DNA of 53,734 bases from Salinicola peritrichatus (GCF_003206715.1 NZ_PZJU01000052.1:1-53734); one strand, 5' to 3'. Shown: positions 34,912 to 43,820, counted from the stretch's first letter. Notes: generated by a model from the sequence alone, not told the origin. Numbers and translations are program-made.

Positions 34912-35943
34912 ATGATCGCATCACGTCTTCGCCGTGCGGCCCTGCCGCTGATCGCCGGTCTCGGCCTGCTCGGTAGCGGGTTGACCCAGGCCGACGACGC
35001 CCTGCGCTTCGGCATCATCTCCACCGAATCGAGCCAGAACCAGGCTGGCCAGTGGCAACCGTTCCTCGACGACATGTCCCAGGAACTGGGTGTCAAGGTC
35101 GAGCCGTTCTTCGCCACCGACTATGCCGCAGTGATCCAGGCGATGCGCTTCGACAAGATCGATCTCGCCTGGTACGGCAACAAGTCGGCGATGGAAGCGG
35201 TGGATCGCGCCGGCGGCGAGATCTTCGCCCAGACCGTTGCCGCCAACGGCGCGCCGGGCTACTGGAGCCTGATGATCGTCAACAAGAATAGCCCCTACGA
35301 TTCGGTCGACGACGTCCTCGCCCACGCCAGCGAGCTGACCTTCGGCAACGGCGATCCCAACTCCACCTCGGGTTACCTGGTGCCGGGCTACTACGTCTTC
35401 GCCAAGAATCATGTCGATCCGAACACCGCGTTCAAGCGCACGCTGAACGCCAATCACGAAACCAACGCGCTGACCGTGGCCAACGGCCAGGTCGATGTCG
35501 CCACCTTCAACACCGAGAGCATGGAGCGCCTGGAAGTCACCCATCCGGACAAGGCCAAGCAGCTCAAGGTGATCTGGAAGTCGCCGCTGATTCCGTCCGA
35601 TCCGCTGGTCTGGCGCACCAACCTGCCCCAGCAGACCAAGGACAAGCTGCGCCAGTTCTTCCTCAGCTACGGCGACACGTCGGCGCAGAAGCAGATTCTG
35701 GAACCGCTGCAGTGGTCCGGCTTCGCCGCCTCGGACAACGATCAACTGCTGCCGATCCGCCAGCTCGAACTGTTCAAGCAGCGCGCCCAGGTTGCCGCCG
35801 ACGATTCGCTGGATGCCGCCGACAAGCAGCAGAAGCTGGCCGATTTCGACGCCAAGCTCGAAGCGCTGAACCAGCGCATGGAAGCGCGTGAAGCGGCGCA
35901 GAGCCAGCAGGCCGACAACACCACCGCCATGGCGACACCGTAA
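34912..35943 (+). CDS. phnD: Phosphonate ABC transporter periplasmic binding protein PhnD
   Basis: The 343-residue secreted binding protein has a signal peptide (residues 1-26, [21 protein letters not shown]). The PhnD core follows: [69 protein letters not shown] and [15 protein letters not shown]. The C-terminal 60 residues are a charged helical extension ([22 protein letters not shown]), as is common in gammaproteobacterial PhnD. It captures phosphonates for PhnCE. Confidence 0.94.
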   Translation: MIASRLRRAALPLIAGLGLLGSGLTQADDALRFGIISTESSQNQAGQWQPFLDDMSQELGVKVEPFFATDYAAVIQAMRFDKIDLAWYGNKSAMEAVDRAGGEIFAQTVAANGAPGYWSLMIVNKNSPYDSVDDVLAHASELTFGNGDPNSTSGYLVPGYYVFAKNHVDPNTAFKRTLNANHETNALTVANGQVDVATFNTESMERLEVTHPDKAKQLKVIWKSPLIPSDPLVWRTNLPQQTKDKLRQFFLSYGDTSAQKQILEPLQWSGFAASDNDQLLPIRQLELFKQRAQVAADDSLDAADKQQKLADFDAKLEALNQRMEAREAAQSQQADNTTAMATP

Positions 35944-36001
35944 GCGACATGACGATCCGGGGGCGCGCTGTCGCCCCCATCGATCTACCCGGAGTCCCTG
36001 C

Positions 36002-36796
36002 ATGATCCCGACCTCCACTCTCGATTCTCGCGCCCAAGCCGGCAAGCGCAGCTGGCGCCAGTTGCTCGGCTGGGCGATTGCCTTGGCCGTCCTGGCCTGG
36101 GCCTGGCAGGGCGCCGAAATGGCGCCAAGCCTGCTCATCGCCAACGCCGGCAACATGGCCACGCTGGCGGCCGACTTCGTGCCGCCGACCTTCGGCAATC
36201 TGCAGCACTACATCGATCAGATGCTGGTGACTATCCAGATCGCTATCTGGGGCACGCTGCTGGCGGTGCTGTTCGCGATCCCGTTCGGGCTGCTCTCCTC
36301 CGACAACCTGGCGCCGTGGTGGATCAACCAGCCGGTGCGAAGGCTGATGGACGCCTGTCGGGCGATCAACGAGCTGGTGTTCGCGATGCTGTTCGTGGTC
36401 GCCGTCGGCCTGGGGCCGTTCGCCGGGACCCTGGCACTGTTCGTCCACACCACCGGCGTGCTCGCCAAGCTGTTCTCGGAAGCGGTGGAAGCCACCGACG
36501 CCGGGCCGATGGAGGGCGTTCGCGTCACCGGCGCCGGACGACTGGAAGAGGTCATCTTCGGCCTGATCCCGCAGGTTCTGCCGCTGTGGATCTCGGTCAG
36601 CCTCTATCGCTTCGAGTCCAACATCCGCTCGGCCACGGTGCTCGGCATGGTCGGCGGCGGCGGCATTGGCGTCTCGCTGTGGGAGACCATGCGCGGATTT
36701 CAGTACACCGAAACCGCCACGATCATGCTGGTGATCATCGTCGCGGTGACGCTGCTGGATATGGCGTCGCAGCGTGTGCGCAAACGCTTCATCTAG
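36002..36796 (+). CDS. phnE: Phosphonate ABC transporter permease PhnE
   Basis: The 264-residue permease has about six membrane helices: an N-terminal one ([15 protein letters not shown]), a central TM core ([25 protein letters not shown]), the EAA-type loop [35 protein letters not shown], and the terminal [21 protein letters not shown]. Only one phnE gene is present; some bacteria have two. The ATG at 36002 is chosen because the frame upstream overlaps phnD. Its TAG stop is followed at the very next base by repeat copy C. Confidence 0.93.
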   Translation: MIPTSTLDSRAQAGKRSWRQLLGWAIALAVLAWAWQGAEMAPSLLIANAGNMATLAADFVPPTFGNLQHYIDQMLVTIQIAIWGTLLAVLFAIPFGLLSSDNLAPWWINQPVRRLMDACRAINELVFAMLFVVAVGLGPFAGTLALFVHTTGVLAKLFSEAVEATDAGPMEGVRVTGAGRLEEVIFGLIPQVLPLWISVSLYRFESNIRSATVLGMVGGGGIGVSLWETMRGFQYTETATIMLVIIVAVTLLDMASQRVRKRFI

Positions 36797-36991
36797 GCCG
36801 TGACGAAAACTGCCTGCGCTCGCCCATACCGCGTTAAAAATCGGCTCACTGAACGTCAGTTCAGAACGTCCGAAGGACGGCCCAGAGGGTGAACGAAGTG
36901 AATCAAATGCTCATTTACACATACGTAAACTCCGCTTTTTCGCCAATTTTTGCCTTGTCTGGGCTTCGCTCGGCGACTTTTCGTAGACGGC
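36797..36991 (+). repeat. Structured dispersed repeat, copy C (between phnE and phnF)
   Basis: The outer arms are GCCGTGACGAAAACT (36797-36811) and ACTTTTCGTAGACGGC (36976-36991); the inner arms are AAAAATCGGC (36836-36845) and GCCAATTTTT (36942-36951). The two-hairpin module is CGTCC-GAA-GGACG (36867-36879) and GCCC-AGA-GGGT (36880-36890). The core AAATGCTCATTTACACATACGTAAACTCCGC follows. It begins at the first base after the phnE stop and separates phnCDE from phnF onward. Confidence 0.75.
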
Positions 36992-37030
36992 CTAAGGGAT
37001 CTTTCAATCCAGGTTTTAGCGGATCCGATG

Positions 37031-37789
37031 ATGTCTAGACAAATTTCGACGATACCGCGCTACCGCGAGCTGGCCGAAGTGCTGGTGCGCGAAGTGCGCA
37101 CCGGTTACGCCCCCGGCGATCTGCTGCCGACCGAGGCGCAGCTGGCCAAGCGCTTCGCGGTCAATCGCCACACCGTGCGCCGGGCGCTGGACGAACTGGT
37201 CGCCGCCGGCATGGTCACTCGCCATCAGGGGCGCGGTACCCAGGTCGTCGACCGCCGGCTCGACTACGCCGTCAGCGCCGGCAGCAAGGTGACCCAGAAC
37301 CTGGCCGGGCTGGGCCTGCCGTCGACCACCTGCTGTCTCGATCAGGGACTCGAGCGCCCGCCGGAAGCGATCGCCCAGCGTTTCGGGCTACACGACGAGC
37401 AGTCACGACTGCTACGGGTCGATACCGTGCGCCACGTCGACGATGCGCCGCTGATGCGCCTGCGCCACTGGTTCGATCCCGAGCGCGTGCCGGGCTGGCT
37501 GGAGCGCTATCGCGGCGGCTCCACCCGTGCGCTGCTCGATCAGCACTACGGCCTGCGCCTGCACCGTCGCCGCGTGCGCATCGACGCCGTCAATGCCGAC
37601 CGCGACGACACCCGCTGGCTGCAGTGTCGGCTCAACGCGCCGTTGCTGCTGCTGACCAGCGACAACACCGACGCCGCGGGCACGCTGGTCGAGGTCTCGA
37701 TCGGCCGGTCGCGCGCCGATCGGCTCTCCTACCACATCGATTTCGACAACGACCCCATGGATTTCGACACCGACGAGGCTGCGTCATGA
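37031..37789 (+). CDS. phnF: GntR/HutC-family repressor PhnF
   Basis: The 252-residue regulator has an N-terminal winged HTH (YAPGDLLPTEAQLAKRFAVNRHTVRRALDELVAAGMVTRHQGRGTQV) and a UTRA ligand domain (LRVDTVRHVDDAPLMRLRHWFDPERVPGW, ending VEVSIGRSRADRLSYHIDF). It should repress the phn genes until phosphonate or phosphate signals change. Two tandem ATGs (37028, 37031) are possible; the second has GGA at better spacing. A perfect operator-like palindrome TGTCTAGACA overlaps the start codon, implying autoregulation. Its stop overlaps phnG (ATGA). Confidence 0.93.
   Translation: MSRQISTIPRYRELAEVLVREVRTGYAPGDLLPTEAQLAKRFAVNRHTVRRALDELVAAGMVTRHQGRGTQVVDRRLDYAVSAGSKVTQNLAGLGLPSTTCCLDQGLERPPEAIAQRFGLHDEQSRLLRVDTVRHVDDAPLMRLRHWFDPERVPGWLERYRGGSTRALLDQHYGLRLHRRRVRIDAVNADRDDTRWLQCRLNAPLLLLTSDNTDAAGTLVEVSIGRSRADRLSYHIDFDNDPMDFDTDEAAS
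37032..37041. promoter_or_regulatory. Putative PhnF operator overlapping the phnF start
   Basis: TGTCTAGACA is a perfect palindrome matching the GT-N-TA-N-AC signature of HutC-type GntR repressors. It begins at the second base of the phnF ATG at 37031, so bound PhnF would sit over its own start region. Confidence 0.62.
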
Positions 37790-38226
37790 GCGACACATCA
37801 CGAGGCGCGCGTCAGCGATTGCTGGCGCTCTCCACTCGCGAGCGAATCGAGGCGTGCTGGAGCACGCTCGGTGAACTGCCCCGGCATCGCTGCGTCCGCG
37901 GCCCCGAAACCGGCATGGCAATGCTGCGCGGGCGCATGGGCGGCACCGGCCGCGCCTTCCATCTCGGCGAAATGACGCTGACCCGCGCCAGCGTGGCGCT
38001 CGACGACGGCACCCTCGGCCACGGCTGGGTGCGCGGACGCGATCACCGTCACGCCGAACTGATCGCGCTCTGCGACGCGCTGGCCCAGCACACCGAGTGG
38101 CAGCCGCGGCTGGAGCGGGACGTACTCGCGCCACTGGCCGAGGAACTCACCGCGCGCCAGCGCCGTGACGCCGCCACCGCCGCCGCCACCCGCGTCGACT
38201 TCTTCACCCTGGTACGTGGCGAATGA
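37786..38226 (+). CDS. phnG: C-P lyase subunit PhnG
   Basis: The 146-residue protein is a core part of the PhnGHIJ complex that joins methylphosphonate to ATP-derived ribose. The family pattern is LAxSTRERIEACW, then LRGRMGGTGRAFHLGEMTLTRASVAL, GTLGHGWVRGRDHRHAELIALCDAL. The ATG overlaps the phnF stop (ATGA), and its own stop overlaps phnH (ATGA). Length equals the E. coli protein within a few residues. Confidence 0.94.
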   Translation: MSDTSRGARQRLLALSTRERIEACWSTLGELPRHRCVRGPETGMAMLRGRMGGTGRAFHLGEMTLTRASVALDDGTLGHGWVRGRDHRHAELIALCDALAQHTEWQPRLERDVLAPLAEELTARQRRDAATAAATRVDFFTLVRGE

Positions 38227-38900
38227 GCACGAGGGGAATGACGATGGAGAGAGGAATGACAGTAAAGCCTGAAATGACGACGGGCCTCGTCTGGTCGGCG
38301 CTGGCCGACCCCGCCCACGACAGCCAGCGTCTGTTCCGCCAGATTCTCGCCGCGCTGTCCGAGCCCGGCACGCTGCACGCGATCGCCGTGGCCGAACCGC
38401 CGCAGGCGCGGTTGGGTGCAGCGCTGTGGGGTGCGCTGCTGACGCTCTGCGACCTGGAGACCAAAATCTGGATCGCCGCCGATCTCGACTCGCCGCCACT
38501 GCGCGAGGCGTTGACGTTCCACACCGGCGCGCGAATCACCAATGACCCGGCAAACGCCGATTTCGCGCTGCTGACGCCCGAATCGTTCGACCCGGATATC
38601 CCCTTCGCCCTGGGCAGCGACAGCTATCCGGACCGCAGCACCACGCTGCTGGTCGCCGTCGAGCGGCTGGAAAACATCGAAGGCTGGCGGCTGAGTGGCC
38701 CCGGTATCGCCGAATCGCGGATGCTCGATATCGGTGATGGAAGCCGGGCGCTGATGACTCGGCTGGCGGCCAACCGCGCGAGTTTTCCCTGCGGTCTCGA
38801 TGCCATCTTCGGCTGCGGCGGGCAGCTGGCGGCGATTCCCCGCAGTACCCGTATCGATAGCACCCGGATCGACGGCGCGAACGCCGGGGAGGTGAACTGA
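38223..38900 (+). CDS. phnH: C-P lyase subunit PhnH
   Basis: The 225-residue subunit belongs to the PhnGHIJ core complex. Family features: LVWSALADPAHDSQRLFRQILAALSEPG near the N-terminus, ITNDPANADFALLTPE, and the C-terminal GGWR-like ENIEGWRLSGPGI and NRASFPCGLDAIFGCGGQLAAIPRST. The first 15-20 residues (MSTRGMTMERGMTVKPE) are extra and could reflect a downstream start at the second or third Met, but the ATGA overlap with phnG favours 38223. The next gene starts on the last base of its stop (TGATG). Confidence 0.93.
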   Translation: MSTRGMTMERGMTVKPEMTTGLVWSALADPAHDSQRLFRQILAALSEPGTLHAIAVAEPPQARLGAALWGALLTLCDLETKIWIAADLDSPPLREALTFHTGARITNDPANADFALLTPESFDPDIPFALGSDSYPDRSTTLLVAVERLENIEGWRLSGPGIAESRMLDIGDGSRALMTRLAANRASFPCGLDAIFGCGGQLAAIPRSTRIDSTRIDGANAGEVN

Positions 38901-40081
38901 TGTACGTTGCCGTCAAAGGGGGCGAGCAGGCGATCGCCAACGCCCATCGCTGGCTCGCCGACCGCCGGCGGGGCAATCGCGAGCGTGCCGAGCTGGAAGT
39001 CGAGCAGATCGGCGACCAGCTGCGCCTGGCCGTCGACCGGGTGATGAGCGAGGCCTCGCTGTATGACCCCGAACTCGCCGCGCTGGCGTTCAAGCAGGCC
39101 AGCGGCGATCTCACCGAAGCCGTGTTCCTGCTGCGCGCCTACCGCACCACGCTGCCGCGCCTGGCGGTCAGCGAGCCGCTCGACACCGCCAACATGCGCA
39201 TCGAGCGGCGCATCAGCGCCACCTACAAAGACATCCCCGGCGGCCAGATTCTAGGGCCGACCTACGACTACACCCACCGCCTGCTCGATTTCCTGCAACT
39301 GGCCGGTGCCGAAGTGCCGCCCGCCGAGAGTCGCGACGACGTGACCGAGGCCGAGCCATGCCCGCAGATTCTCGAACTGCTCAACGACGAAGGACTGGTC
39401 GAGCAGGAACTCGACGATGGCAGTGAGCCGGCCGACATCACCCGCGATCCGCCCGACTACCCGATGGATCGTGCCGCCCGGCTGCAGATGCTGGCGCGTG
39501 GCGACGAGGGCTACCTGCTGGCATTGGGTTACTCCACCCAGCGCGGCTACGGCCGCAACCATCCCTTCGCCGGCGAGATCCGCCTCGGTCAGGTGGAAGT
39601 GGAGATCCACGTCGACGAGTGGGACGAGACGATCTGCGTCGGCGAGATCGCGCTCAGCGAGTGCCAGTTGATCAACCAGTTCGGCGGCAGCCGAGAAGCC
39701 GCGCCGCAGTTCACCCGTGGCTACGGCCTGGCCTTCGGCCACAACGAGCGCAAGACCATGGCGATGGCGCTGGTCGACCGCGCGCTGCGCGCCGAGGAGC
39801 TGGGCGAGCCGATCGTCGGCCCGGCGCAGCAGGCGGAGTTCGTGCTGGCGCACGCCGACAGCGTCGACGCCTCGGGTTTCGTCTCCCACCTCAAGCTGCC
39901 GCACTACGTCGACTTCCAGTCCGAGCTCGATCTGCTCAGGCGCCTGCGCCGCGAGCATGCCCAGAACACCTCTTTTGGACAGTCCGAATCGCACGGCAAT
40001 CCAGCCACAGAGGAAGAAACGTCAGCGAGGAAGTCGGGACAAGGCAAACACGACCGAGAAGGCGGAGTTCATGGGTTATGA
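38900..40081 (+). CDS. phnI: C-P lyase subunit PhnI, with repeat-encoded C-terminal tail
   Basis: PhnI with PhnG, H and L replaces the adenine of ATP by the phosphonate, giving ribose 1-phosphonate 5-triphosphate. Conserved blocks are MYVAVKGGEQAIANAHRWLADRRRG, ERRISATYKDIPGGQILGPTYDYTHRLLDFLQLAG, SQRGYGRNHPFAGEIRLG and SGFVSHLKLPHYVDFQSELDLLRRLRREHAQ. The family normally ends at about this point (about 354 residues in E. coli), but here 393 residues are read. The last 21 or so residues (RKSGQGKHDREGG...) come from repeat copy D, which overlaps the 3' end. The tail is probably dispensable. Confidence 0.93.
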   Translation: MYVAVKGGEQAIANAHRWLADRRRGNRERAELEVEQIGDQLRLAVDRVMSEASLYDPELAALAFKQASGDLTEAVFLLRAYRTTLPRLAVSEPLDTANMRIERRISATYKDIPGGQILGPTYDYTHRLLDFLQLAGAEVPPAESRDDVTEAEPCPQILELLNDEGLVEQELDDGSEPADITRDPPDYPMDRAARLQMLARGDEGYLLALGYSTQRGYGRNHPFAGEIRLGQVEVEIHVDEWDETICVGEIALSECQLINQFGGSREAAPQFTRGYGLAFGHNERKTMAMALVDRALRAEELGEPIVGPAQQAEFVLAHADSVDASGFVSHLKLPHYVDFQSELDLLRRLRREHAQNTSFGQSESHGNPATEEETSARKSGQGKHDREGGVHGL

Positions 40082-40134
40082 ATGAGCATTTTGAGGGCGT
40101 GTTTAACGCCGTATCCGACGACGCAGCTAGTTTC
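40016..40134 (-). repeat. Structured dispersed repeat, copy D (phnI 3' end to phnJ)
   Basis: The outer arms are GAAACGTCAGCG (40016-40027) and CGCAGCTAGTTTC (40122-40134), similar but imperfect. The inner arms are AAACACG (40046-40052) and CGTGTTT (40098-40104). The reversed core is GGCGGAGTTC...GAATGAGCATTTT (40061-40092). It covers the last 22 codons of phnI and ends 11 bp before phnJ. It is the most diverged copy. Confidence 0.6.
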
Positions 40135-40145
40135 GGGAGCCCAAT

Positions 40146-40979
40146 ATGAACGGATATAACTTCGCCTATCTCGACGAACAGACGAAAAGGATGATCCGCC
40201 GCGCGCTGCTCAAGGCGGTGGCGATCCCCGGTTATCAGGTGCCTTTCGGCGGTCGCGAGATGCCGATGCCCTACGGCTGGGGCACCGGCGGCGTGCAGGT
40301 GACGGCGAGCATTCTCGGCGCCGACGACATTCTCAAGGTGATCGACCAGGGCGCCGACGACACCACCAACGCGGTCAGCATCCGACACTTCTTCCAGCGC
40401 GTGGCCGGCGTCGAGACCACCACCTCGACGGCGACCGCCGACGTCATCCAGACCCGCCACCGAATTCCCGAGACGCCGCTGCGAAACGGCCAGATCCTGG
40501 TGTTCCAGGTGCCGATTCCCGAGCCGCTGCGCTTCATCGAGCCCAGCGAGCAGGAGACACGCATGATGCACGCGCTGGAGGAGTACGGCGTGATGCACGT
40601 CAAACTCTACGAGGACATCGCCCGCTACGGCCATATCGCCACCACCTACGCCTATCCGGTCAAGGTCGACGGCCGCTACGTGATGGACCCCTCGCCGATC
40701 CCCAAGTTCGACAACCCCAAGCTCGACGGCAATCCGGCGCTGATGCTGTTCGGCGCCGGGCGCGAGAAACGCCTCTACGCGATCCCGCCCTACACCCGCG
40801 TCGAGAGTCTCGACTTCGAGGACCACCCGTTCGAGGTCCAGACCTGGGAGCACACCTGCGCGCTGTGCGGCAGCGATCACAGCTATCTCGACGAGGTGAT
40901 CACCGACGACAAGGGCGGGCGCATGTTCGTCTGCTCCGATACCGACTACTGCCAGACAAGACGCGGAGAGGTGGCATGA
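40146..40979 (+). CDS. phnJ: Alpha-D-ribose 1-methylphosphonate 5-phosphate C-P lyase PhnJ
   Basis: This radical S-adenosylmethionine enzyme breaks the carbon-phosphorus bond, releasing methane from methylphosphonate. The 277-residue product has the family N-terminus YNFAYLDEQTKRMIRRALLKAVAIPGYQVPFGGREMPMPYGWGTGG. The four cysteines are Cys238 and Cys241 (CALCGSDHSY), Cys263 and Cys269 (FVCSDTDYC). They correspond to the [4Fe-4S] ligands C241/C244/C266 and catalytic C272 of E. coli. The gene starts 64 bp after phnI, a gap filled by repeat D, rather than coupled as in the rest of the operon. Its stop overlaps phnK (ATGA). Confidence 0.96.
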   Translation: MNGYNFAYLDEQTKRMIRRALLKAVAIPGYQVPFGGREMPMPYGWGTGGVQVTASILGADDILKVIDQGADDTTNAVSIRHFFQRVAGVETTTSTATADVIQTRHRIPETPLRNGQILVFQVPIPEPLRFIEPSEQETRMMHALEEYGVMHVKLYEDIARYGHIATTYAYPVKVDGRYVMDPSPIPKFDNPKLDGNPALMLFGAGREKRLYAIPPYTRVESLDFEDHPFEVQTWEHTCALCGSDHSYLDEVITDDKGGRMFVCSDTDYCQTRRGEVA

Positions 40980-41908
40980 AGAAGCCGGCATTGGAGCGTC
41001 CGGTGCTGCTGGACGTACAAGACATCACTCGCCTCTACGGCCCCGGCAAGGGCTGCGAGGAGATCGACTTTCGACTGCATGCCGGCGAGGTGCTGGGCAT
41101 CGTCGGCGAGTCCGGTTCGGGCAAGTCGACGCTGTTGCGGGTGCTCTCCGGCCTCGAGGCGCCGGATGCGGGGCGGGTGATCTACCGTCGTCTCTCTAAC
41201 GAGCCCGAAGCCGCTCGGCAGGTTAACGAGCCCGAAGCCGCTCGGCAGGTTAACGAGCCCGAAGCCGCTCGACAGGTTAACGAGCCCGAAGCCGCTCGGT
41301 CCGGTCAGCACGTGGTCGATGACGATGAGGCCACTTCCGATTTCGATCTTGATCTCTATGCCATCGGCGAGGCGCGGCGCCGGGCGCTGCTGCGTCTCGA
41401 ATGGGGCCTGGTGCATCAGAACCCCCGCGATGGCCTGCGCATGGGCGTTTCCGCCGGCGCCAACATTGGCGAGCGGCTGATGGCCCAGGGGCAGCGCCAT
41501 TATGGCCGCTTGAGGGAGACCGGCCAGGAGTGGATGCGCCAGGTCGAGCTCGATCCCGGCCGTATCGACGATGCACCGCGCACCTTCTCCGGCGGCATGC
41601 AGCAGCGGCTGCAGATCGCCCGCACCCTGGTCACCCGGCCCCGGCTGGTGTTCATGGACGAGCCCACCGGTGGGCTCGACGTCTCGGTCCAGGCGCGCCT
41701 GCTCGACATGCTGCGCACCCTGGTGCGCCAGCTCGGCCTCTCGGTGGTGCTGGTGACCCACGATCTCGCCGTGGCCCGCCTGCTCGCTCACCGCCTGCTG
41801 GTGATGCGGCGTGGCCGGGTGGTGGAAACCGGGCTGACCGATCAAATCCTCGACGACCCGCAGCACGCCTATACGCAGTTGCTGGTCTCTTCTGTCCTGA
41901 CACCTTGA
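40976..41908 (+). CDS. phnK: C-P lyase ATPase PhnK with in-frame repeat insertion
   Basis: PhnK is an ABC-type ATPase that docks on the PhnGHIJ core. Visible are Walker [36 protein letters not shown] (Q-loop), signature TFSGGMQQRLQIARTL, Walker B LVFMDEPTGGLDVSVQARLL and switch VVLVTHDLAVARLL. The product is 310 residues against 252 in E. coli. The excess lies between the first beta sheet and LDLYAIGEARRRALL: four copies of NEPEAAR(QV) at residues 75-105 and an acidic stretch SGQHVVDDDEATSDFD. This is a surface position, so function is probably kept. ATGA overlap with phnJ. Confidence 0.93.
   Translation: MKKPALERPVLLDVQDITRLYGPGKGCEEIDFRLHAGEVLGIVGESGSGKSTLLRVLSGLEAPDAGRVIYRRLSNEPEAARQVNEPEAARQVNEPEAARQVNEPEAARSGQHVVDDDEATSDFDLDLYAIGEARRRALLRLEWGLVHQNPRDGLRMGVSAGANIGERLMAQGQRHYGRLRETGQEWMRQVELDPGRIDDAPRTFSGGMQQRLQIARTLVTRPRLVFMDEPTGGLDVSVQARLLDMLRTLVRQLGLSVVLVTHDLAVARLLAHRLLVMRRGRVVETGLTDQILDDPQHAYTQLLVSSVLTP
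41198..41299 (+). repeat. 27-bp in-frame tandem repeat in phnK
   Basis: Units of AACGAGCCCGAAGCCGCTCG plus GCAGGTT run at 41198-41224, 41225-41251 and 41252-41278 (one G-to-A change), then a partial fourth copy to 41299. They encode NEPEAARQV. Near-identical units imply recent expansion, and copy number is likely to vary between strains. Confidence 0.92.
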
Positions 41909-41921
41909 GGGAGGGATCTTG

Positions 41922-42665
41922 ATGCATTCCACGACAAACGCCCAACCCCGCCTCACGGTGGAAGCGTTACAGAAAAGCTTTCTCCTGCACGGCCAGGGCG
42001 GCATCGAGATCGACGTGATGCGCGACCTGTCGCTCACGCTGCATGCCGGCGAATGCCTGGTGCTGGCCGGTCGCAGCGGCATCGGCAAGAGCACGCTGCT
42101 GAAGATGCTCTACGGTGACTACCGCATCCATCAGGGCCGGATTCGGCTCCACTTCGACGACGGCGAACTCGAACTCGAAAGCCTGCCGGCCTATGCCTGG
42201 CACGGCCTGCGCCGCGACGTGATCGGCTACGTCAGCCAGTTTTTGCGCGTCGTGCCGCGAGTCGCCACGGTGGATGTGGTGATGGAGCCGCTGCTGGCAC
42301 GCGGCGCCGACGAGCACCAATCCCGCCAGCGCGCCGAAACCCTGCTGGCGCGGCTCAACCTGCCCGAGCGGCTGTGGCAACTGCCGCCGGGCACCTTCTC
42401 CGGCGGCGAACAGCAACGGGTCAATATCGCCCGTGGCTTCATCGGCGAGCATCCGCTTTTGCTGCTGGACGAACCCACCGCCTCGCTGGATGCCGCCAAC
42501 CGTGACGTGGTGGTGGCTCTGATCAGTGAAGCCAAGGCACGCGGAAGCGCGCTGCTCGGCATCTTCCACGACGAAGAGGTGCGCAACCGGGTCGCCGACC
42601 GCCTGTTGCCGCTGGATGGCAGCCTCGGCGCTTGTGCTGCCGATACTCAGGAGAACTTGTCATGA
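41922..42665 (+). CDS. phnL: C-P lyase ATPase PhnL
   Basis: The 247-residue second ABC-type ATPase of the pathway has Walker A LAGRSGIGKSTLLKMLYGDY, Q-loop GYVSQFLRVVPRVATVDVVMEPLL, signature TFSGGEQQRVNIARGF and Walker B LLLLDEPTASLDAANRDVV. It is required with PhnGHI for the first step. The ATG at 41922 has a GGAGGGATCTTG site; the TTG at 41919 is an alternative. The end overlaps phnM by ATGA. Confidence 0.94.
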   Translation: MHSTTNAQPRLTVEALQKSFLLHGQGGIEIDVMRDLSLTLHAGECLVLAGRSGIGKSTLLKMLYGDYRIHQGRIRLHFDDGELELESLPAYAWHGLRRDVIGYVSQFLRVVPRVATVDVVMEPLLARGADEHQSRQRAETLLARLNLPERLWQLPPGTFSGGEQQRVNIARGFIGEHPLLLLDEPTASLDAANRDVVVALISEAKARGSALLGIFHDEEVRNRVADRLLPLDGSLGACAADTQENLS

Positions 42666-43810
42666 CCGCACGGGAACAGATTCTGACCGGAGCCAGGTTG
42701 GTTCTCGACGACGAGGTGATCGACGGCACGCTGGTGATTCGCGACGGCCGGATCGCCGCCGTGGACAGCGGCGCGAGCCAAGTGCCGAGCGCGACCGACT
42801 GTGATGGCGACACCCTGCTGCCGGGACTGATCGAGCTGCATACCGACAACATGGAGAAGTACTTCCAGCCGCGGCCCAAGGTGGAGTGGCCGGGGCGCCA
42901 GGCGGCGCTGGCCCACGATGCCCAGATGGCGGCCAGCGGCATCACCACGGTGTTCGACGCGGTCTCGGTGGGCGACGTCGACGAGCAGAGCATGCGCCAC
43001 GGGGCGCTCGACGAGATGTGCCGGGCGCTGTCGCGGATCATGCATGACGGCCTGGCGCGGGTCGATCATCGCCTTCACCTGCGCTGCGAGGTGAGCCATC
43101 CGAACACGCTGGCGCGCTTCAACGAGTTGTCGTCGTCGCCGCTGCTGGGGCTGGTGTCGCTGATGGACCACGCCCCCGGCCAGCGCCAGTTCGTCAGCCT
43201 CGATGCCTACCGCATCTATTACCAGGGCAAGTACGGTCTCGACGACGCGGCGATGGAAGCCTTCATGGCGACCCAGATCGGCAACAGCGAGCGCTACAGC
43301 GCCGGGCATCGGCGCGCCATCGCCGCGACCTGCCGCGAGCGCGGTCTGGCGCTGGCCAGCCACGACGACGCCACGCTCGAGCACGTCGCCGAAAGCTTTG
43401 AGTACGGCACCCGGGTGGCGGAGTTCCCCACCACCCGCGAGGCCGCCGAAGCCTCCCACCGCGCCGGCATGGCGGTGATGATGGGCGCGCCCAACGTGGT
43501 TCGCGGCGGTTCCCACTCCGGCAATATCGCCGCCGCCGAGCTGGTCGAACTCGGCGTGCTCGACATTCTTTCCTCCGACTACTATCCGGCGGCGCTGCTC
43601 GACGCGGTGTTCAAGGTCGCGGCGATGGAGAACGGCTACGCCTTGCCGCATGCCGTCGCCACCGCCAGCCGTCATCCCGCGGCGGCGGTGGGGCTCGACG
43701 ACCGTGGGCGGCTGGCCGCCGGGCTGCGCGCCGACCTGCTGCGGGTGCGTGTGATCGACGATCATCCGGTGGTGCAGCGGGTGTGGTGCGCCGGCCAGCA
43801 AGTTCATTGA
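42662..43810 (+). CDS. phnM: RPnTP diphosphohydrolase PhnM
   Basis: This amidohydrolase-fold enzyme cleaves pyrophosphate from alpha-D-ribose 1-methylphosphonate 5-triphosphate. Metal motifs are LLPGLIELHTDNMEKYFQPRPKVEW (His), DHAPGQRQFVSLDAYRIYY and LALASHDDATLEHVAES (His-Asp), plus VVRGGSHSGNIAAAEL. The 382-residue length is normal for PhnM (378 in E. coli). ATGA overlap with phnL; 10 bp before phnN. Confidence 0.95.
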   Translation: MTAREQILTGARLVLDDEVIDGTLVIRDGRIAAVDSGASQVPSATDCDGDTLLPGLIELHTDNMEKYFQPRPKVEWPGRQAALAHDAQMAASGITTVFDAVSVGDVDEQSMRHGALDEMCRALSRIMHDGLARVDHRLHLRCEVSHPNTLARFNELSSSPLLGLVSLMDHAPGQRQFVSLDAYRIYYQGKYGLDDAAMEAFMATQIGNSERYSAGHRRAIAATCRERGLALASHDDATLEHVAESFEYGTRVAEFPTTREAAEASHRAGMAVMMGAPNVVRGGSHSGNIAAAELVELGVLDILSSDYYPAALLDAVFKVAAMENGYALPHAVATASRHPAAAVGLDDRGRLAAGLRADLLRVRVIDDHPVVQRVWCAGQQVH

Positions 43811-43820
43811 GAGGCCTGGA

